Positions 34,956-47,049 of a DNA stretch of 64,000 nucleotides are shown here, piece by piece. The first letter of the stretch is position 1. The number at the start of each line of letters is the position of its first letter. This stretch comes from Floccularia luteovirens (lineage: Eukaryota; Basidiomycota; Agaricomycetes; Agaricales; Squamanitaceae): the NCBI GenBank assembly GCA_009739215.1, contig VSJF01000007.1:1798001-1862000 (forward strand). The letters run 5' to 3'. The notes under the pieces are model-generated. The model saw only the letters and a list, made by a program, of their open reading frames with translations, searched no databases and was not told the DNA's origin. The position numbers were made by a program, and so were the translations under genes.

Positions 34956-37110
34956 TTAAGTGGACATCCCGGATGTCTGAATCTCTACGGCCACCACAAT
35001 GTCGAGATTAGTAGCTTGGTGAGATCCAACCCTGTCTATATCCTCATCAAATAATTCATCCATAGTTCCACCCATGTTGCCAATTACAAGAGACGAAATG
35101 GTGCTCTTTTGATACTCATTGGTATTATCCGGCATATTTTGAATGCGAATGTTGAGTACAAGACGAGATACCAAAAGTGATGTGATCGATGTACAGAATT
35201 GTGATGATAAGTTGAGAGGGAGTAGCATTTCCGCATCTAGCTTCAAAGTAGTCAGATCAGGGCAGAAAAGATCGCAAGGGCGCTCAAAGCTCACAAAGAA
35301 TACATTCACAAGAATATTCATCAGGTTGGAGGTACCTATAACCAGGAAGTACACAATCCCGTCCCTGAAAAAAAGATGCAGCAACCTAGTAAATTCCTAT
35401 CATATCAGTTGCGATCAGAGGTTTAAGAGTGAGACATACGGTGCACTTTGACTGTCCTTGGAGAATTCGTGAGTTTTCCGCAAAGTTAGTATGAAGACAC
35501 TGGTATCTATAACAAGGGCACTAATCCACAGAACGACTTCATAATACACTTCCGTAAACATCATATTACAGTTGACAATTCTGGCTCACATGAGTTTGTT
35601 GTAAATCCGTTTGAAGCGAGGAAGCCTGACAGGTCCCAATACAAATTAGGTTGGCTACCTAAAACTCATGAATTCAGAAGTGACTCACCGATGTGTTCGC
35701 CAAGCATCAACTCTGCAGCGGGTACGAAATCAAAGCACACAGCAAGAACTACTTGTGCTATTATAAGCGAGAGCAGGAAACCAAGGATGGTGTTGTTGTG
35801 GCCATATAGAGCGTAGACTCTGAGTGTCATAAGGACTGTTTGTGAATCATCAAAAAAAATAATGCAATTGGTTTAGATTTTTTGAACATACTTTCACAAA
35901 CTATACAAACCTAGTTTGAGAACGGCGCACAAACAGTTTAAATCATAGACATACTAATGACGAGAATAACTGCTACAATCTCCATGAAAATTCCAGTCGG
36001 GGCAGACCTAACAAACTTGATAGTTAGAATAAGTCAATGAACCTGTAAGTAGTGTTACTCACGAAATGGCCGGATCAAACATATCGATCACTGGAAAGAA
36101 TGAAACAACACGATATAGCCGGCACATGCAACTTCTTACCTATTACGAAACACGTAATTTGGTAGATAAGGCCCAGATAACGGTTTACTAAGAAAAGAAT
36201 TATAGGTCCCGTTAATTTCTGCCTCCATATCCGCTCGACCTTGATTCATCTAGTCAGTATGACCAGAAAAATAATAATAACTGATTTTAACAATACCTCT
36301 TGTGAAAACGTCAAACCTAGAATGGTTCAGCATAGGAGTATGTTTCAACATCTCGCAGAACTCACAAAAGTCGTATCCAAGCAAAGCAAGTCCACATAGT
36401 TCGAAGTACGAAAGTGTGACGACACTGGTTGTTCAAACAATCTTCAAGACGTATTGCACCATGTCAAGGAAGAATGCACTCACACCATGCTCCCAAATAT
36501 CCACTTAGCAAGACTTGAGTTATTGGTAAAAATATGTCAGTGCTAAAGGGGGAGATAATTCTTCAATCTACCCTTGACCTTATCATATACGAGCAAATGT
36601 GATGATTGTAACCGAAATTAACTCTTGATGTATTGATTTTTGTGAACGAGCCCTGGAAAACATACTAGTGCACGGGTGGGGATGGGGGTTGAGACAGTTA
36701 CGAACTGTCGTCTTGACACAACACATGATTCGTGTATCAGTTGCTCATGAGGAAGGCGGTTTGATGAAGATCTCAAGCGAGACTGATAGCTTAGAATGTT
36801 GTTTCGTGATCCACCTTCAAAAATCAATATTAAGTGTCCAACATACACTTCTAGCTCTCGACTTCTTCTGGTTCTACAGTCTGATAATCAATCAGCTCCC
36901 TTGATGAGGAGTTGGAGGATCATGCTAGTGGTGAATAAAGTCCATCCATATTAAGAGATGTTGAGATGAACAGCATTGCGAGATAAAACCGGACAACCCA
37001 CCTAGTATGAAGTACAGGAATGAGACAGCACTTATAGCCGAGAACCCGACAAGCACACCACCCACGCATTGACCAATAAGGATCAACCGATCATGAGTGA
37101 ACAATTAGCA
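34956..37110 (-). CDS. DUF6533-type seven-transmembrane protein, 5' end uncertain
   Basis: From about 36239 down to the TAA at 34956 a chain of exons reads as the basidiomycete DUF6533 membrane protein. Blocks in order are VERIWRQKLTGP, ILFLVNRYLGLIYQI, DMFDPAIS, TLRVYALYGHNNTILGFLL, SFVLWISALVIDTSVFILTLRKTHE, LLHLFFRDGIVYFLV and SLLVSRLVLNIR. A polar tail follows. Function of the family is unknown; predicted plasma-membrane location. The N-terminal helix probably lies at about 37002-37070 (GFSAISAVSFLYFIL) plus an 11-nt exon (EPEE) near 36870. That leaves a 623-bp gap to the next exon, far longer than the other introns, so an insertion or a misjudged start is possible. Exact start not determined. 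Confidence 0.7.
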
Positions 37111-38052
37111 ATACTGTCGTTTGGCTTCGCTACGTGAAAACAGATTTTTTCTTCAAGGGATTCACTAGTAATTTGCTGGAGAAACGGTGTCAGTGTTTGA
37201 ATATGATGTGATTAACATTGAATTATCTGGTTGCTAGTAGGCTTCAGTGAACTTGATGGATGACTAGTTACGCCTGGAGTCTGTAGTACGTGGACCGAAA
37301 TCTAGTAGTATAAGTCAGAGGTTGTGAGACAAACAAACAGATGAGATGTTACAACACTTTCGGAAATGTCCACATGTTTTAGCCTGTTTTTCGTTATTAT
37401 AATTGTAAGGTTAGCATCTGCAATTCTGGGAATCTTATCTACCCAGAGAAGGCCATGCAATGCACACGCATGTATGCATGAAATATCACCTTCAGCTGAA
37501 CATTACATCATGGCGGCCACTTGTGAAAGAATAATTGGAGGAGAGTTGCCATCATGAATGACGATGGTCAGAGTTGTTATATGATACATCAATGGATGAG
37601 CTCAAGAAATGATTGAACAATTATAAATCTGAAAGACAGGTATATGCGAAAATAAGTCTATTAGTTTAAACTGGTAAATATCAATCTGACGCCAGAACAC
37701 CTTGGGTAGTGATGCAGATGGTACATGGCACGTCGAAGGGCAGCTAGGGTGTTTTTAGAAAAAATTCTGAGTTTTGATAACAGGTGTCTCCACATATGTA
37801 CTTCTGCGCTGTATATATTACTACTCATTGATTAAAAAAATGGCATCACTTCCTCTAAACTTACATGTTGCCAATGTCAGCCCCTCAGCGACAAGGGTCC
37901 CCGATATAATGTCACCATGGCATAAGATCAGTTGATGAGTTCAAGACCAAGCCAGACAGGGCAGGATATATCTTTGACCGTTGCTCAAAGCCGTACGTAC
38001 TTATGTTCAAGATCGTTGACCAACTTTTTAGAGTTGGTCAACGGACTAGATC
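37111..38052. other. intergenic, 940 bp
   Basis: No supportable gene. A 63-codon plus-strand open frame (37366-37557) has a hydrophobic start but no family similarity or splice partners. Confidence 0.35.
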
Positions 38053-38254
38053 ACCAGAATACGTAACATGTTTATACATATTTCATTTACACGAATGAAG
38101 CAAGCGCACACAAACAACCATCTATCCTTGGAAATAACACAAAAACAAACACATCGAAAAACAACAACAGAATATATGACTTCAAAAAGATACAGTCTTA
38201 TCACAATAAAACATAGCCCTGTGACAAAATTGGAAATGGGCGTATAAGACAAGT

Positions 38255-38599
38255 TTAGAAAGGTAACCCTTCGTACTTGAGGCGGAGCTGTTCGAGAGCC
38301 TTCAAAGAAGCTGCCTCAGTCGCGGCTGATTTCTTTGTTCCAGATCCGCGGCCATATTCTTCGCCTTCAACTGTATATACTGAAGATTAATCGCAGTAAA
38401 TTTATAAATGATTTCTCTCACCATAGGCAATCGCGGTCCAAGTAGGTGCATGTTTCGAACCTTGTTCTTCTGCCACTACGTCATGACTCAACCTTAAATG
38501 CTGGCAGGCGTTATTAAAAGTGTTTCGGTAATCTGCAAAGTGGCAGATCGAGAGTCAGCCGTTGAATAAGAAAATTGGATATAATAACAAACCAGCCAT
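38255..38599 (-). CDS. stand-alone dsRBM mini-protein, paralogue C (80 aa)
   Basis: Exons 38599-38593, 38532-38422 and 38379-38255 (7, 111, 125 nt) encode 80 residues. The order is MADYRNTFNNACQHL, an acidic loop, GSKHAPTWTAIAY, EEYGRGSGTKKS, then AATEAASLKALEQL and LPF. This copy keeps the double lysine in the RNA-contact patch (KKSAATEAA) but, as in A and B, has Ala where the third lysine of KKxAK should be. The loop block is GSKH against the consensus GPxH. Introns are 60 and 42 nt. All three paralogues keep the same total length and splice positions despite sequence divergence, evidence of selection on the product. Role unknown; a link to RNA silencing or dsRNA handling would be speculation. 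Confidence 0.82.
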
Positions 38600-40792
38600 C
38601 CTCGTATTGATTATTGAGATGCGTCGAGATTTAGGAATAGAACTTGAGTTGTTAGAAATTTATCCGGAAAGCTGAAGCTTGATGATGAAACATTGGGTGG
38701 GACGTGGACTAGGTATTTAAAGGCCAAGAAGTTGCTATACAACGCCAGGTTTTTCACCTCCATTGGAGTGAAGTGCATATTTCATAACACAAGGCCATTC
38801 CGTTCGGGGAGCGTAGCGAATATGATTCACTATTTTTTTTTTTTGCATACTTAACGCACAGCAGACAAATTAGCCCTTCCCCCCCAAAACTGGAAAAATC
38901 GCCTTTTGAATACCCGGAGTTTCCTAATTTGAAAGTATGTAAAGATGATACAATTGCACAAAATCGGGGTCAAACTAGAATAGTTTCAGTTTATGGAATC
39001 AAACCTCAAGATCAGTCAGGGGTGTGATTTATTTAATGGAGAAAACCATACACATGTTGGAGTCATTCAGAATAGAAATGAGATGTATTGACCTGCATTC
39101 TTATCGATACACTGTAAGAGTAAACAAGGGGCTGTTAACTATCTGATATTAATTTTATTCTCAACTGATTTATGTCGGCAAATTCTCCCTCCGGCATCCA
39201 AGTTACCGCAAATAAATATTCATAAAACGTGGTTAATTATCATAGATATAAGAGACGCACAGTTTAGTAAATTATTTAATATATGTATGTGACTTGAGAA
39301 TATTAATTCGCAAACTCTTTCCCCCCTGATAGACATAATTTAAGCCTCGGGATATTGTCTTCACCCCAGAAATATCCAACTTCCCGATCAATGGGCCTGG
39401 GAGCTGTGAGTTGTCAAGAACATCGTCCTCCTGAATTTCTGCGGTCCAACCGGATCCTTCACGGGAACCTTTGGATTTTATGCCTTGGTAATATGTCGGG
39501 GAATGACGTAAGGTTCGATGCACAATGCACGTCCTTGATTTAGGATTTGAAGTCATAGAAAGTGCCACACACTCATGTGTCGATCAAGATCGAGCTACGA
39601 AGCTAAACAAATTTAAAGTGAATGCAGTGTCGCAATTTTCACCTGCCATAAACAGACAACAAAAGTTTTCAATAATTTCCTATCTTGTTGGTAAGAAGAA
39701 GCTGTTAATATACAGCTGTAAGAGTCGAATAAGATGCTCCGTAAGGGGGTCAAAAGCTCCTCCTGAGGTAAAACTGTAAACGTCACAGCAACACCGATCA
39801 AAGGATAGCCTGGCGAACCTGGGCCTCAGGTCTAAAGAGAAAATAGTTCATTGCAGCCAATAAGTTAGAGAAATCATGTTCGAAACGCCGGCGTGATTGA
39901 ACCGAATTGAAAATGACTCACACTTGATCACTGGAAGAAGAAAAAAACTAATAGACGCTCTAGAAAAGCGCGCATAGATCAAAGCTGTATGAGGAGCGAC
40001 TAGTACACAAAAAAGCCTGTTAAGCGCTGTAATCTCAATCGGACCTATACCAAAGTGGCTTGAGTTTCTCCGATGTGCTGATTTCTTGTTTGAATTTTGA
40101 TACATATCCCGAAAACTGCACATCAGTATAAGTGGTATTATTCCAGACTCCGGGATCAACTCGGAGTCGACCTTTTCCATCTAGAGCTGGTTATAGGTTT
40201 AAGATAAGTCCAAGAGATCCGACAAACTCGCAGGAAAAATTTAACAACCAAAAGTAACGTAAAGAAGATTTCCTGAACAGCAAACGGGAAATGGCTACAG
40301 CGCTGGTATCAACCAACCAGTGAGGGTGGCACAATCCTGATTGAGAGTTCCAGGCTTCACATGTCAAGTAAAATTTTCCAGGGGGGTTTTTTTTGTGTGT
40401 GTGTAGATGTTCATTCAAGTTGGGGTCGGAATGCACACCAAAAATGGGACGCATTGAGGCGTTTGCCAAACCGTAACAAATATGGGTCCTTTGAGTTGTT
40501 GACGCCGAGAGTTATGGGTGCTTATACTACGGCGCCGGCAGTACAAGCTAGAACTTTTAATCGTTATATCTGTCAATTGTATATGTCAGAAGTAGTATAC
40601 CGTGGAAATCTTGAAGTACTGAAATTTTCAACCCGTACATAACACTTTTTCATTCTCAACACGGAAACCTTGTCTTATTCAGTGACGAATCCCGGTCTTT
40701 CAATTCATACACCATAAGTTCAAATGAATTAGGTTAACCTCAATAGTCAGTTTTGTGATGAGGAGCCTATACATAACTATTCCTAGTTTGCA

Positions 40793-41166
40793 TCCACAAC
40801 CACGCTCGATTTGTCTCAGCCTTGACGAGCATCTTGCATTTCATTACTCAAATTTGTTCCTGACGTGAACTTCCGACTGATTGGTAAGTCCCCGCCTATT
40901 GCTATTGGAAGTAAAATCCCAAACGAAGAACTCGGAAAGTTATGCCAGTACCTATACTGTTCTCGTCATCTCCATATTGTCCGCCTGCTCTTTCAATATT
41001 CCCGCGCTATGCACTGCCAGACCATATGTTCTTTGTAGAGCTATACCCGCCCGAGGAGGTAGCCGTGAGTGAATATAATTCAGAATGTTTCTTGTGATGA
41101 CAGAAAGTAAAAGGGGTGCACAGTGTCTCCGCTAGTAATGGATCCCACACCAGTTCAGGAACTCAT
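40793..41166 (-). pseudogene. broken copy of the 125-aa Gly/Ser-rich gene
   Basis: Counterpart of 13415-13974 within the second duplication copy. The start ATG at 41166 is followed by a TGA at codon 4, where copy 1 reads MSSGTG. The segment matching exon 2 is missing, while exon 3 (SSGGYSSTKNIW) and the C-terminal exon remain recognisable. No alternative start restores the product, so this copy appears dead. Confidence 0.65.
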
Positions 41167-41584
41167 TCGATACCGAGATTTTCTCCCTCAAAATGTGCTG
41201 GAAAGCAAGATAATCTTGATCATGAAGCATGGAGCATGAAGAAGCATTGCTCAAAAGAACTGGTATACTAGGGAGCACTCATACAGCAATCATGATAATG
41301 TCATATCATTGAATTTGAAAGAACACATGTTGCACATCGCCAACCATCGGCATTAAGCTTTGTAGATAATGTTCGATAGGTTATGTAGCAGAATATAGAT
41401 TGAATCTGGATATAAATGCACAGGGCGAGGTCTAAAGGAATAAAAAGTGTAATATGTAGGCAGACACTTTTGTGAGTCCAATAGCAGTAATCAACATGTA
41501 TATATATTCCATGAAATATCTATTTTTAACGAAAGATGAGAAGTCAGTCCTCTGCGTCTGATAATGGCACTAGAGTCTCCCAAG

Positions 41585-43372
41585 TCAACTACTTGGTGCA
41601 GGTGTTGCTCCTGGGAACTCGGGAGAAGACCGTTTTTCCATCCTTTTGATGTGTGAGCGCTTGCTGAGAGCAGGTGAGACAGATACAGTTGGGATGGCGT
41701 GGCAGTTAGACGACGCAGGTATGGGGTGAGCAGGTGGAGTGGGCTGGACACCTTGGAACCAAGTGCTGGTACCGTACACTCCCATTGGGAGCCTGTAGAT
41801 TATGAGAATATATGGGTGAATGAGTTGGTTAAAGAAAAGAGATGAGAAATTTACGCGTCGTTGCCTTCACAGTCTTCAAAAACGCCTTTGTCGTTGTTGG
41901 CTGGCATGTTCTGGCAAGAAAAAAGTTCAGCTCTGTCAAGTAGATAATAATTGGTCGATGCAGCTCTGTCAAGTAGATAATAATTGGTCGATGCAGACCC
42001 AAAAACAACCCTGTTCGTCGTAGATGTGATTGCATAGGCTGGTTGCCTTGGGTCCTATACACGCACGGAAACAAAATTCGGTGTCTGAAATGAAGCTTGT
42101 CCATTCGTGGTACTCTTGTGCAGCACCAAATGAGTTGCCGTATACGAGACCTCCAACTGTGCAAGAACATAATTATATGCTATTATCCCGAGATAAGAGA
42201 ATTGTCGTACTTGGGTTGCCTCTACCATCTGCTCCACGATTATCTAACTCTCCTCCTTCATCTCCTGCTGGAACATTGATTTTAGTGAAATCACCAACTC
42301 CAGTCACCTGCACGTAATCTGGAGTTTTCACAAAGTGGACACCCTTCAAAGCGCCGTCTGGAATGGTGCGTGTTCCTCTGCCTGATTTGGTGCACCATGC
42401 AACTTCTTCGCGCTCGGTGTCGCCAATGGTTCCACGTGTTGCTAAGGGAAAGATTTTGAAATGTGTTTTCAGCGTCTACAAGGAAAGGTACGAACGGGGA
42501 GCCCATAGACAAAAATCATCTGCGGAACTATAGAAGTTGAATAAACTCAAAATTCATAGCCAACATAAATAAGTATAAAGACACACTTGATCCACGCAGT
42601 TTGGCAATTTGATGATTGGCTAGATCCAGTACCACAAGAGTTTGTACCGAATTGCTCATCTTGGGACTGCTGGGGCAGAGCGGAAGCGAGATAACCTGTG
42701 TTCCAGAGTTGGTTGTTATTCGTGCCGCAGTCCCAAATTTGGATCTGAGGCAAGAATGTCTCTTTAGTACCGGGTGTAGAATAATATAGGAAATTTTCAT
42801 GCGCACTCTGTTTCCATCTGCTTGATTGCCGTTGGTAAGGTCTACACACTTGCCATGGTCCGTCCATGCCAGGTGATTATCGGTCTAGTACGAAGAAAGT
42901 ATGGTGAAATTATGTAACAAAATAAGATTCAATGACATACAGTGTAATAAAATTGCTGGTTCACATCGTTGGTAGTACAGGTCCATACTTGCAAAAATAC
43001 GCCGTCCACGTTAACACCATCTGTAACGTCGAGGCACTTATTGCCAAAGGTTTTTACACTTCCGCCATTGAAAGTCCACTGTTGTCCTGCACTTCCTGTA
43101 CATGCTTGAATGGTTACAGTGGCGCCATCTTGATTTGAAGTGGCAGTAAGGCATTTTCCTGTCAAAAGATTTGTCAGTCATGGGCTTGAATAGAGAGATG
43201 TAAGATTTCGCACCATTATTGAGAGCTGGTTGAATGACAAGAGCTCCACGGAATCTGGGAAGTTCACCTTCATTGGTCCTGTCCGTTTAAGTAGCACACA
43301 AAGTACGTACGGTGGAACCTGTGCGGACACAAGCGAGAGTAGTCCTATACCAATCAATATTTGTGTAGCCAT
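41585..43372 (-). CDS. secreted ricin-B-type lectin/MAG-like protein, copy 3
   Basis: Same architecture as copy 1: signal peptide MATQILIGIGLLSLVSA from the ATG at 43372, lectin unit (TGKCLTATSNQDGA, GQQWTF, NKCLDVTDG, LQVWTC, GKCVDL), then the MAG-like half with IGDTEREEVAWC, YVQVTGVGDFTKINVPAGD, HIYDEQGCFW and a KR-rich tail ending PAPSS. Exon order and phases match copy 1. One problem: at the start of the lectin exon (about 43166-43180) there is one base more than in copies 1 and 2, so KP.TD and LTGKCLTA fall in different frames and a TGA would be read. I see no splice choice that repairs this while keeping the signal peptide. Either a sequence error or a recently broken gene. Tandem 33-bp repeat in one intron. 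Confidence 0.75.
41929..41994 (+). repeat. 33-bp tandem duplication inside an intron of lectin copy 3
   Basis: The unit beginning AGCTCTGTCAAGTAG and ending GGTCGATGC occurs twice head to tail (41929-41961, 41962-41994) with no mismatch. It is absent as a duplicate from the matching intron of copy 1. Confidence 0.9.
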
Positions 43373-44557
43373 GGGTATTCTTCAAAGGAGTGTGGAGGAT
43401 AGTACTAACAAAAGAGTGACAATGTGGGGAAGAACTGGGGGAAACCTGTGTCCTAGCGTTTTTTATAAGGCTACCAGAAGTATCAGTAATCTGAAGTGTT
43501 CCTTGGAAGTCTATCTTTATGCCTCTTAGTGCATTTGACTATATCCGGGATCTCGTGTTCTCGTGTTCATAGTGCCCGTGGCCATACGTGGAAAATCTAT
43601 CGGTCTATGTTCCGAATTTTGACCGTGCATCTCACCTCATATATTGAACAAATTTCAATGATAAACACGATGCACAGTAAGACGATTGGCCCGGTATAAT
43701 CAAAGTTAGATACTGTCGTGGCAACCAGGTCGTTGATGCGATGGGAGATGGCGGCTCGTCTTCAAAAAATGATCTGGCTTTTAGTACTGATAAGGTAGTT
43801 TTCATCTGGTGTCCCATAAGGAGCGTCGAGGACTGTTTGATTTCAAATGTATTAGGACTTTAGGGCGCCTCTTTTAACGGACCGACGTGATCATAACCTG
43901 GTACGTACATTTAAGTTTGTGAAACTGGCTAGAAGACCATTCTTTAATAGACATCCTGCAATTCTCGCATGATGCACTTATGTTCGATCGGTAGTTGTGC
44001 GGAGAGGTCATACATAGTTACATACATGGATTGTTGCGTAATTTAATTTCACTGCTGTGAGGCTGTTGCCGACGACAGATTCATTGAAATGAAATTGGCC
44101 AAATACACTGGGTAGACTGTTGTAGGCGTTGCTATGTAGTAGAAACATGTAAAATTTACTGTCAACGTCGTTGTGGTATGAATTGTGACGATGTTGGAAT
44201 GTTTTGTACTCACGAGGGTCTGGGACTGTGTGCTGTATCAATATATCATACCAAACCGTCTCTTGTTCCACTTAAACATATCTATTCTGTCCACTGCTCT
44301 CACTTTCACTTTCACTTTCACTTTCTTAACTTCTTATTTGTACAACACACTCAGAAACAGTTTCGACAATCCAATACCAAGTAGCCGTATCTCTCTCACC
44401 CACATTTCACCTCCACCCATCTTCAGATCTCAAGCACATTCAGAATTAAAGTGTACTGGTCAGCCCTTCTAGATCGCGTCCGGAACCAGGTCCATATCCC
44501 AACTGTCAACTTTTTAACACCAAAAGTCTTCATTTTTTTCTTTCCACCAACAAAACG
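43373..44557. other. intergenic between lectin copy 3 and the TPR gene
   Basis: About 1.2 kb without a supportable gene; holds the divergent promoters. A hexanucleotide microsatellite, four units of CACTTT, lies at 44301-44324, upstream of the TPR gene. Confidence 0.5.
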
Positions 44558-46544
44558 ATGCCTGCGAAATACTCACATGTCAAGAAACGATCAGCAGCAG
44601 GTCTACTTAAGAAATGGGGACCTAATGGTCACCAAATCACTAAAGATGCACATAACAATCACCGGACGCTCAGCCCTCACGTCGACAGGAGTATCTCCCA
44701 AGCTCTGTCTGCAGTATCCCTGCTTGAACGGGCGATAGCAAAGATTTTACTGATTCGGTACGAACAGGACATTGCGCGCTTATTCTCGACTCGACTATAT
44801 AGCATTGCGCTAGTGCATCTTCCTACGCTTGTTATGCGTTGCGTCTCGCTTGGAGGGCCAGGTTGGATGGCATACAACTACGATTGTGAGGAAATCAAGG
44901 ACTTCTTCCGCTCAGTTATAAGCATGGACATGAGGCAGGCAGGAGAAAGAGTGGCTACGAAGAGTGTGTTATGGTCATATACTGCGCTACGGCACTTTGT
45001 ACGTATCTCCATGTTGCTCACCGCCTATTCTTAAACAGTTTGGATAGGCCATGTCTAACAACGTGCCAATTTGCGACAAGCGTGGGCTACATTCTCTTCG
45101 CCTTCTGCCGTATTACCCTGCCCTCAAATCCCATCTTGATGCCCTTGAGGCAATGCCCTCCCCTACTTTCGCTAAGCCTCCACATTTAGGGTCACTTCAG
45201 GAAGGTCAGGAAGCTCTGGAGGATGCGTGCGAATTGAAATATGGTCGTCTTTGCGACTCTGCTCCAGCCCATCCAGACTGGGAAGGTGATTGGAGAAATA
45301 AAGTTCGTTATGGATACGAAAAACTCTCACAAACTTTATGGCGCGTTGCGCGAGAGTTCGACGTTAGCGGTTACGGGATAGTCTTACGCGAGAAGCTAAC
45401 GACAAAGTGGTGCGACTGTGGTTGCTCAACTGATCACCTTGGTGAAGTTTGTGAACGTACGGTCAAGGAGGAAGAAGAAGAAAGTGGCGTTAGACTTGGC
45501 AAACAACGAGAATGGGATGGTAGGGGAAATGGAGTTTATGGTTGGGAGACTGAAGAAGAGGAAGATATATGGGAGATCGATTTGGACTTTGGTGGTCTGG
45601 ATTCAGTAGAAATGGAGGGAGTTGGAGGAACGGAGATGACAATCGGGGAGATGATGGAATACAGATATCTCAAAGCAGAACGCGAAAAAGAACTTGTAAG
45701 CATATTTTATCTTGCATATATTCATGGAAGTTGAGTGCTACTTCAAAAAGGGAAATTGCGCATTTAGAAAGGGAGATTATGAAGAGGCTGTAAAACATTA
45801 CGAAACTGCGTATCAAATTGAACCAGAATTGCCACATTATCAGCTCAATCTCGCCGCTGCGCACTTGAAACTTAACAAGTATGCGACCACGTTGAATGTA
45901 ATTAAAATGATTACTTATTTTCTATAGTTGGATGGAAGCAGAGAAAGCTTGCTCTAAAGCCTTGGGCCAACACCGAAGCAGCAAAGGACTGTTCCGACGA
46001 GCCAAGGCGCGAAAGATGATGGGCCGTTTAGATGAAGCTGCCAAAGGTAACCTTAATGCAGTGTACTTCTTATGTAGCTTCCATCTGATTATTTTACCCA
46101 TTTTAAGACCTTCGTGCAGTTATCAAACTCCAGCCTACAAACATCGAGTCGATTACTGAGCTCGGTTTGATCATACCACCTGATCTACCCTCTCAACCTT
46201 CCTCTTCTTCCAGTCCTTCCTCTTCCTCTTCAAAAAATCCAGGTCCGCGTGCAGAAACAACAGCAGAAACGATCAAAAGACTCGGGATTGCTAAACCAAA
46301 ACAACCGAAATTACCGCCGTTTCCACAAGTACGAGCGGATGCTCGAAAATTAAAAATTGTAATATTACCAGGGGGTGGTGGGCAGCCTCATAGTCACGGT
46401 GCTTCGTGTACCCATCTGCATCGTCGACATGGGAAAGAGCCCATCAAAACTTCGTCGGCGAAAGCAAAGGAGATGGAGAGGATGCGCAAGGAAAACCTGA
46501 CGTATCCCAGCTGGGATCGCTATGTTGTTAGGAAGGTGGACTAA
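44558..46544 (+). CDS. TPR-repeat protein, uncharacterised
   Basis: Five exons in phase (44558-44998, 45048-45695, 45736-45878, 45928-46046, 46108-46544) encode 595 residues. A tetratricopeptide block spans exons 3-5: FKKGNCAFRKGDYEEAVKHY, EPELPHYQLNLAAAHLKL, WMEAEKACSKAL, GLFRRAKARKMMGRLDEA, then DLRAVIKLQP. The long N-terminal part has no domain I recognise, but includes a Cys-rich patch (KWCDCGCSTDHLGEVC) and an acidic region. A Ser-rich linker precedes a basic C-terminus with GGGGQPHSHGASCTHLHRRH. TPRs of this kind often bind Hsp70/Hsp90 tails (family knowledge), so a co-chaperone role is possible but unproven. The first exon looks mitochondrial-like or basic but has no certain targeting signal. 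Confidence 0.8.
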
Positions 46545-47049
46545 AGTGCGTGATCATAGACCCCTAACCCAATCGTCTCCTGGCTATTTCAAATGTAGCT
46601 TAGACTGTTTTTCACTCAAGTGAGAGTGGTGTTGTTTTGTACCTGCAGTATATATTCAGAAACTGTATCGATACCGCAGAATTCCATGCTGCTTATTAAA
46701 GAGAAAGACCCGATACGAATAACGTTATTCACTTTCAAGCAATTGGGATCCTGTGAAAACCTGAAGAAGCCTTGGAGAGACTCGTGATCAAACTTCACGA
46801 AGTCCACTCTAAATTAACGACAATTCAGTATGTGTTACCTATCTCCAAATAGAGATATGTTGTTATCTAGACATGTAATTGTGTGGGACGACAACCTTCC
46901 GGTAAGGCGGGATTATACTTCCGTTTGTATTAGTATCTATCTTATCTTTCTCACCACATATTTAAGGACAATACCCTCTTAATGAGAAACCGGCTTTTCC
47001 TATCCGAATCTCCACCTACGTTTTGAAGCTTTGAAGTCTCAAACGCACA
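46545..47049. other. intergenic, 500 bp
   Basis: 3' region of the TPR gene and promoter of the formamidase gene; nothing specific recognised. Confidence 0.4.

Larger units (their letters stand above)
38053..41320 (+). repeat. 3.3-kb segmental duplication, copy 2
   Basis: Collinear, same-orientation copy of 10763-14118. It holds dsRBM gene C, the frame-broken GSGWTAEI block (39270-39800), and the pseudogene counterpart of the 125-aa gene. Differences include loss of the sequence matching exon 2 of that gene. It ends just before lectin copy 3. Boundaries approximate. Confidence 0.8.

Noticed and set aside
36302..36848. Open frames inside the long DUF6533 gap as genes
   Set aside because: Short, no family similarity and no splice partners.
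45696..45735. Frameshift in the TPR gene after REKEL
   Set aside because: Using the acceptor at 45734-45735 gives the correct TPR frame.
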